Shown: positions 32,189 through 36,384 of the stretch, in pieces
How the letters are laid out: each line of letters starts with the position of its first letter
Position numbering within the stretch: position 1 is the first letter of the stretch
Assembly: GCA_018303945.1 (NCBI GenBank)
Contig: JAGVXD010000021.1
Coordinates: 1-36,384 of the forward strand
Length of the DNA stretch: 36,384 nucleotides
From: Candidatus Pacearchaeota archaeon
Lineage (GTDB): Archaea; Nanobdellota; Nanobdellia; Pacearchaeales; GW2011-AR1
Reading direction: 5' to 3'
Notes under the pieces: model-generated
The model's database searches: none
Told to the model about the DNA's origin: nothing
What the model saw: the letters and a program-made list of their open reading frames with translations, nothing else
Position numbers and translations under genes: made by a program

Positions 32189-32980
32189 TTATTCTTCTTC
32201 AAGTTTATCTCTTTCAGCACGATATACCAGCTCGAATGCCAATGGGAAATTCTTTTCTGCAAGAGCTTTGACTCCGCCGCGAACTATGTCCTGAATATTC
32301 TTGCCTTTAGCAATTAATTTGTAGCTTTCTTCAGCTTCTTTTGCTTGAACTTCAAGTCCTTTCTTTGCAAATTCCTTTATTTTCTCAGGGCTTACAAATC
32401 TTTGAGCAACTGCAGCAGCAGCCATTGCACGAGCAAACTCTTTGCCTTGTCTGTCCTGACTTTTTTCAGCTTCAATTTCTCCAGCTCCATGAGCGGCTGC
32501 AGAATAAATAACCTTTTGTTCCTCTGGATTAATTGCCCCGCCAGATTCATATCTAGACATAAAATCCTTGACTCCAATATATTGCTTGTATGCATTAACT
32601 ATAGGTTTATCTTCTGCAGGTATATGTTTATCGACATATTGTGTTTTTAACAATCTATCAAGAGTTTTTTCAGGTATATCTCTAACAATTGATTCCAGAT
32701 TAAAATATCTTCCTGCTTCTTTAGTGAGAGAGTGCATTCTTGTGCTTAAGGTAGTGTTTAATAATTCCTCATTTAGCTTTTCTGGAGAAGGATGTGCGCT
32801 CTTCAAATTTTCAGGAAGAAAGTCATATAACTCTTTTTGCAATTTTCCAAATGCTTCTTTTTTCTTATCCTCTCTTGGATCTTCTTTCTCCGTTTTAACG
32901 AGGGTGCTTAATTTACCTCTCGCGTCCATCAAACTGAGATACTGCTGATAATCATTTGGTTGATCTTGATTATTTGTCAT
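32189..32980 (-). CDS. Hypothetical all-helical cytoplasmic protein, 263 aa
   Basis: The ORF track starts at a TTG (32989); ATG 32980 is 26-28 bp from the minus-strand TATA TTTATATAC (+ ~33003-33011), so MTNNQDQPND is the likely N-terminus. The protein is rich in Lys, Glu and Ala, with continuous predicted helices (KKEAFGKLQKELYDFLPENL; ARAMAAAAVAQRFVSPEKIK). No membrane segment, no known motif. It ends 2 bp from the stop of the convergent MNT-HEPN gene, without room for a terminator. Lineage-type unknown, probably structural or adaptor-like. Confidence 0.65.
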   Translation of the reverse strand: MTNNQDQPNDYQQYLSLMDARGKLSTLVKTEKEDPREDKKKEAFGKLQKELYDFLPENLKSAHPSPEKLNEELLNTTLSTRMHSLTKEAGRYFNLESIVRDIPEKTLDRLLKTQYVDKHIPAEDKPIVNAYKQYIGVKDFMSRYESGGAINPEEQKVIYSAAAHGAGEIEAEKSQDRQGKEFARAMAAAAVAQRFVSPEKIKEFAKKGLEVQAKEAEESYKLIAKGKNIQDIVRGGVKALAEKNFPLAFELVYRAERDKLEEE

Positions 32981-33043
32981 AATAATCAAATATATTCAGA
33001 GTATATAAATCTTTCGGTTGTAGAGACTAACTAGTAGTAACAG

Positions 33044-33559
33044 TCATAGATAGGATCTTTTAAGCCAGTCATTAAGATTTAGAGCGAAAGATTTTGATTC
33101 CTCTTTAAGAGGACGTTTTATATTTTTAAGATTCTTGGCGGCGTGAAACTCAATTACTCCTTTTGTTACCTGAAAAGTATCTGAATTTGCATCCCAGTTT
33201 TTAGTCACAGGAAATCCAATTCTTTCCAACTCCTTATTCCATGTGCAGTCTAACTTAACCCATCTCCCTCCTATTTTAACCTCTAAAATAGTATGAACCC
33301 AGAGGGTGCCTGAACGATTAAGGTGCCTTATAACTTCATGAGGGATTGGCAAATCTTTCCAGTCGAAAACAACTTTTAATTTTCTGACATTGAAACCATC
33401 CCTCTTTAGCATTTTGAATAATAATTCAGATTTGTGCCTATTGTCTCCCTCTTCCATTGATTCATATAGTCTTAAATGAGAGAATTTAGTCACCTTATAT
33501 CTTATTGACTGAACGAACTCGTAATCATTCACTAATTGAGATGGGCTATTGCGAATCAT
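33044..33559 (-). CDS. Transglutaminase-like protein without the usual catalytic Cys
   Basis: 171 aa. GDNRHKSELLFKMLKRDGFN followed by VRKLKVVFDW fits the helix-strand of transglutaminase-like folds (normally G-x-C-x-x-K/S-x-x-LL-x-x-LLR-x-x-G), and LWVHTILEVKIGGRWVKLDC fits the His/Asp half (H then D-x-T-W). At the Cys position there is Asn, so a Cys-His-Asp protease or transglutaminase activity is not expected. It is either a binding domain or a degenerate enzyme. The symmetric TATA at 33590-33597 is shared with rmlA in the other direction. Assignment from pattern only. Confidence 0.55.
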   Translation of the reverse strand: MIRNSPSQLVNDYEFVQSIRYKVTKFSHLRLYESMEEGDNRHKSELLFKMLKRDGFNVRKLKVVFDWKDLPIPHEVIRHLNRSGTLWVHTILEVKIGGRWVKLDCTWNKELERIGFPVTKNWDANSDTFQVTKGVIEFHAAKNLKNIKRPLKEESKSFALNLNDWLKRSYL

Positions 33560-33589
33560 TTTCTAAGATGATAATCTATGCCAAGAATA

Positions 33590-33597
33590 TTTAAATA
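33590..33597. promoter_or_regulatory. Shared symmetric TATA box of the 33559 gene and rmlA
   Basis: TTTAAATA within ATATTTAAATATATAT. Its centre is 26 bp from ATG 33619 on the plus strand; on the minus strand a start near 33567 would leave an ~8-nt leader. Confidence 0.5.
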
Positions 33598-33618
33598 TAT
33601 ATGATATAACTCAACTTT

Positions 33619-33639
33619 ATGAATGGATGGTTTAAATGA
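33619..33639 (+). CDS. Six-codon leader ORF (MNGWFK) overlapping the rmlA start
   Basis: ATG 33619 lies at the leaderless distance from the TATA box and encodes MNGWFK, ending in a TGA that shares ATGA with the rmlA ATG (33636). The message would thus begin with a minigene whose termination delivers ribosomes to rmlA. Its GGATGG also resembles an SD for rmlA, which is the simpler explanation. Confidence 0.35.
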   Translation: MNGWFK

Positions 33640-34505
33640 AAGGGATAATTCTGGCCGGTGGAAGCGGTTCAAGACTATATCCTCTGACTAAAGTCGCAAG
33701 CAAACAGCTTCAACCGGTTTATGACAAGCCAATGATATATTATCCTCTTACTACACTCATAGAAAATGGGGTAAATGAATTCTGCCTTATCTCAACGCCC
33801 ATGGATATTCCAATATTTAGGCAGCTTTTAGGCAATGGCAATCAGTGGGGAACTTCATTTGAATATATGGAGCAACAGAAACCTGAAGGAATCGCGCAGG
33901 CATTTCTAATTGCAGAAAGATTTATAGGAAAAGGCTCTGTCGCACTTATACTTGGAGATAATATATTCTATGGGGCTGATGGTTTCAATCTAGCATTCAG
34001 CGAATTTGGAGATGGAGCATCTATATTTGGATATCATGTAAATGACCCTGAAAGATATGGAGTAGTTGAATTTGATTCCAGAGGAAAAGCAATATCCATT
34101 GAGGAAAAGCCTAAATCTCCTAAGAGCAATTATGCCGTCCCAGGATTATATTTATATGATAATAAAGTAGTTTCAATAGCTAAAAATCTAAAGCCTTCTT
34201 CCAGAGGAGAGCTTGAGATAACTGATGTTAATATGACTTACTTGAATAACAGCGAGCTTAAAGTATACAAGCTATCTAGGGGATTTGCATGGCTTGATGC
34301 TGGCACAAGCAGCAGTCTGCATGATGCTTCGGCTTATGTACAGACTATTGAAAAAAGACAGGGAATAAAAATTGGATGCCCTGAAGAAGCAGCATTTAGA
34401 GCAGGATTTCTCTCTTCGGCAGGATTAGAAAAGATAATTGGCAAACTGCCTAATTGTGAATATAGAACGTATCTTGAAGAAGTTCTAAATGAAACAAGAA
34501 GGTAA
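33636..34505 (+). CDS. rmlA: Glucose-1-phosphate thymidylyltransferase RmlA
   Basis: Makes dTDP-glucose from dTTP and glucose-1-phosphate, the first step of dTDP-sugar (L-rhamnose) synthesis for surface glycans. 289 aa, the normal length of the tetrameric RmlA type. The nucleotidyl-transfer loop LAGGSGSRLYPLT (6-18), KQLQPVYDKPMIYYPL, ILGDNIFYG with the metal-binding Asp, GYHVNDPERYGVVEFD, EEKPKSPKSNYAVPGLY, and ELEITDVNMTYL with the second Asp are all present. The remaining rml genes (B, C, D) are not in the window, so the pathway is only partly visible. Confidence 0.97.
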   Translation: MKGIILAGGSGSRLYPLTKVASKQLQPVYDKPMIYYPLTTLIENGVNEFCLISTPMDIPIFRQLLGNGNQWGTSFEYMEQQKPEGIAQAFLIAERFIGKGSVALILGDNIFYGADGFNLAFSEFGDGASIFGYHVNDPERYGVVEFDSRGKAISIEEKPKSPKSNYAVPGLYLYDNKVVSIAKNLKPSSRGELEITDVNMTYLNNSELKVYKLSRGFAWLDAGTSSSLHDASAYVQTIEKRQGIKIGCPEEAAFRAGFLSSAGLEKIIGKLPNCEYRTYLEEVLNETRR

Positions 34506-34554
34506 AACTGGATTTATATCATTAAGCAGTATAAAATATTACTTTATCTCCCCC

Positions 34555-34574
34555 TATATTCCTATAGGAATATA
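34555..34574. repeat. 20-bp perfect palindrome between rmlA and the methyltransferase
   Basis: TATATTCCTATAGGAATATA is completely symmetric. It lies ~50 bp after the rmlA stop and ~60 bp before the TATA-like TTTAAAAA (34633-34640) of the next gene. It could act as an operator dimer site or a terminator stem. Confidence 0.55.
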
Positions 34575-34676
34575 TGTGAAAACTCTTGATAATTTGATAT
34601 AGAGTTATTTTATAGTAGTTACACTACAAAGATTTAAAAAGTCAGATTACAGTAAATTCTATTGATTGTATCCAAC

Positions 34677-35315
34677 ATGATAAATGAAATATGCTATGAT
34701 GAACTAAAAAATATGTTTAATCGTGAAATTGGAGATATTAATCTGCCGGAAATTAAGCTTGAAAATGGATATCTTGGCTCGAGACTTGAGTGCGAAGTTA
34801 TGGCGAAGCTGTGCAAGTTGCAAAAACCTAAAAAGATATTTGAGATTGGGACTTTTGAAGGAGGAACTACTTTAATTATGGCAATGAATTCTCCAGAAGC
34901 AGAGATTTACACTCTTGACCTTCCATGGATTAATCAACCTGACAGGAAAGAAGAAATAGGAAATTCCAATCAGTTTTATATTGACAATAGAAAAAAGATT
35001 GTTTTTGAGGATACACATTATGCTAAAAGAATAACTAGATTATTTGGAGACTCGTCAGATTTCCCAATTAGAGGTCATGCACATTCCATTGACTTTGTTT
35101 TTGTAGATGGGTGCCACACAGAGCATTATATAAAAAACGATACAGACAAGGCGTTTGAAATGGTAAGCTCTGGGGGAATTATAGTATGGCATGATTATGA
35201 TCCGACAGAACACAGCTGTTGGGACTGTGTATTTAATCATCTTAATGAGATATCAAGTCTAGGCATTCATCATATTACTGGTACTGCTATAGCTTTTTAC
35301 AGAAAAGATAAATAA
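34677..35315 (+). CDS. Class I SAM-dependent methyltransferase
   Basis: The ORF track starts at TTG 34662; ATG 34677 gives 212 aa and is preferred, although the TTG sits at the leaderless distance from TTTAAAAA. Rossmann signature: motif I KKIFEIGTFEGGTTLIMAM, acidic motif II IYTLDLPW, post-motif IDFVFVDGCHTEHYIKNDTD and GGIIVWHDYDP, which resembles small-molecule O-methyltransferases of the Methyltransf_24/CmcI-like type (the VDGxHxxxxxxxD segment often binds metal). The substrate is unknown. The position downstream of rmlA suggests sugar or glycan modification, by context only. Confidence 0.82.
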   Translation: MINEICYDELKNMFNREIGDINLPEIKLENGYLGSRLECEVMAKLCKLQKPKKIFEIGTFEGGTTLIMAMNSPEAEIYTLDLPWINQPDRKEEIGNSNQFYIDNRKKIVFEDTHYAKRITRLFGDSSDFPIRGHAHSIDFVFVDGCHTEHYIKNDTDKAFEMVSSGGIIVWHDYDPTEHSCWDCVFNHLNEISSLGIHHITGTAIAFYRKDK

Positions 35316-35331
35316 TGAAATTTATATTATT

Positions 35332-36117
35332 ATGAAAGTTAGATTGCAGAACAGCGGTGAAGTAGTTAGAAGACTAGAAGATAGACTAAACAGAGATCTA
35401 GAGAGAGTAGTTAAATCATTTGGAGATTTTCTAGGTGGAGATTACGGTCGCAACGAAAGAGAATATCATCAATTAGATAGATTTGAAATTTATTTGAATA
35501 ATGGAAGCAGAGAAAAAGACTCTAAAGCTTATGATTCTCTATTTTATGATTTCGCAATAGCTCCTTATAGCGTTGCACAATATATATCTAATTCAAATTT
35601 ACATCCAGACGGAAAAGTGTATCTAGTATCTAAATTAGCCGGACAAGGAGAAAGTCAAGACGACGCTATTGTTAATCGGGCAGTAATAGAAATATTTGAC
35701 AAAAATAAAGTTGACAGATTCGGGCCGTCAATTTTAGATTATTTTTTGTGGTTTTTTGCTGATAGAAGAGATAAAGAGAGATTTACCAGAGTCTTAGACG
35801 GAAGGTTAAGAAAAAGAGGACATTTATTATCAGATTTTTCCGAGAATATAATTTCTGATAAATATGAGATTAGAAACAAAAAACAGTTTAATATTTTAGT
35901 TCGCAATAAGTTTGTAAGTTTTATAGGAAAGCTAGGATATAGCCACATTCAAATAAGAGATAGGGGTTATGTTGGAAAGGCTTTGAAAATTATTGCTCTA
36001 GATTGTAAGTCTAGTCAGATTGGAAAAAATGCAAAATTGTTATTAAAAAATCATAAATGGGAGCATGTTCATCAAGAATCATTTGATAGTGAAGGTCACC
36101 CTCAAAATAAAGACTGA
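35332..36117 (+). CDS. Hypothetical protein, 261 aa
   Basis: Starts 16 bp after the methyltransferase stop and is probably cotranscribed. Cytoplasmic, highly charged, no signal peptide. N-terminal helices (NSGEVVRRLEDRLNRDLERV) are followed by a mixed segment with DYFLWFFADRRDKERFTRVL, and the C-terminal third is basic (IQIRDRGYVGKALKIIALDC; NAKLLLKNHKWEHVH). The basic surface could bind nucleic acid. No family recognised. A terminator-like hairpin follows at 36174. Confidence 0.6.
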   Translation: MKVRLQNSGEVVRRLEDRLNRDLERVVKSFGDFLGGDYGRNEREYHQLDRFEIYLNNGSREKDSKAYDSLFYDFAIAPYSVAQYISNSNLHPDGKVYLVSKLAGQGESQDDAIVNRAVIEIFDKNKVDRFGPSILDYFLWFFADRRDKERFTRVLDGRLRKRGHLLSDFSENIISDKYEIRNKKQFNILVRNKFVSFIGKLGYSHIQIRDRGYVGKALKIIALDCKSSQIGKNAKLLLKNHKWEHVHQESFDSEGHPQNKD

Positions 36118-36173
36118 AATAATTTATCTCTCTTAAAAAATGATACGCCCCAACCGGACTTGTAGAGAAAACT

Positions 36174-36197
36174 TCATGCCCTTTAGCATGATTTTTT
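36174..36197 (+). terminator. Hairpin followed by six T
   Basis: TCATGC (36174-36179), loop CCTTTA, GCATGA (36186-36191), then TTTTTT. It lies 57 bp after the 35332 gene and fits a 3' end for that unit. Confidence 0.5.
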
Positions 36198-36243
36198 ATC
36201 CTATATCTCTCTGCCGTCGCTAGTATTTATATTTTTCTGTTTC

Positions 36244-36384
36244 TCAGTTTTCTTTATTACTTAAAAATTCTTCAGTACAAACCATTACCTCAAACCACAT
36301 GTCTGAATCTGTATACTTTTCAATAAATCTTTTTGCGATATTCCAGTTAGATTCAGAGCCTTTAGCCGCATCAGAAAGATCTAT
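36244..36384 (-). CDS. Partial gene at the right edge, C-terminal 46 aa
   Basis: On the minus strand the frame is open from the window edge to TGA at 36246-36244 and encodes SDAAKGSESNWNIAKRFIEK followed by YTDSDMWFEVMVCTEEFLSN. It is an acidic amphipathic C-terminus with two Trp and one Cys. The composition and lack of stops support real coding, but the fragment is too short to identify. Convergent with the plus-strand unit ending at 36117. Confidence 0.5.
   Translation of the reverse strand: MDLSDAAKGSESNWNIAKRFIEKYTDSDMWFEVMVCTEEFLSNKEN

Noticed and set aside
36140-36200. A second tRNA gene near the right edge
   Set aside because: The GCCCCAACCGG stretch has a tRNA-like look, but no acceptor or T-arm partner could be folded.
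1-36384. CRISPR array or cas genes
   Set aside because: No regularly spaced identical repeats with unique spacers and no Cas-like proteins were found; the repeats at 4.8 kb are two degenerate units only.

Overview
The window is AT-rich archaeal DNA, most likely from a DPANN lineage of the Woesearchaeota/Pacearchaeota type. The evidence is archaeal ribosomal proteins (L7Ae, eS28, eL24), Kae1, a tRNA-Tyr with a 78-nt intron in a textbook bulge-helix-bulge, and TATA boxes (TTTAAATA or TTTATATA) centred about 26 bp upstream of start codons, which implies mostly leaderless mRNAs. Several proteins look like ones shared only among small-genome archaea. The lineage is an inference; no rRNA gene is present.

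Layout. 1-9 kb: a partial coiled-coil gene, a membrane-anchored cyclophilin, a secreted LamG-like protein, CysRS, a DEAD-box RNA helicase with an RGG/GGG tail, a tRNA-dihydrouridine synthase, a PC4-like ssDNA-binding protein and some unknowns. 9-12.7 kb: a signal-peptide/one-TM envelope protein, tRNA-Tyr, a frameshifted protein-isoaspartate methyltransferase and Kae1. 12.8-14.1 kb: three small minus-strand genes, one interrupted by an amber codon, beside a structured intergenic element. 14.2-19.9 kb: the operon rpl7ae-rps28e-rpl24e, then gyrB, a 54-aa zinc ribbon, and gyrA.

19.9-26.7 kb is the highlight. A 6.8-kb element (19918-26739) has imperfect terminal inverted repeats (10/10 outer bases identical) and a 9-bp direct repeat, AACACACAA, on both sides. 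It carries an IS6-like DDE transposase with a SWIM zinc finger and a complete type III restriction-modification operon: a small RHH-like regulator, a second small RHH-like regulator overlapping mod by ATGA, mod (frameshifted near its C-terminus), a DUF365 PUA-like protein, and res. Neither small regulator is an entry in the ORF track. An array of AATACT/AGTATT half-sites covers the divergent promoters of the transposase and the first RHH gene. It looks like a mobile, self-regulated defence cargo.

26.8-36.4 kb: a block of lineage-type unknown proteins (a 534-aa helical protein, a basic/acidic low-complexity protein, a xylose-isomerase-like TIM barrel with a helical insert, a fused MNT-HEPN-like protein, a 263-aa helical protein), a transglutaminase-like protein lacking its expected Cys, RmlA preceded by a 6-codon leaderless ORF, a SAM methyltransferase, an unknown gene and a partial gene at the edge.

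Three coding disruptions (pcm A7 run, mod GGG run, amber in the 13.7-kb gene) are either real or assembly errors. Reads are needed to decide.
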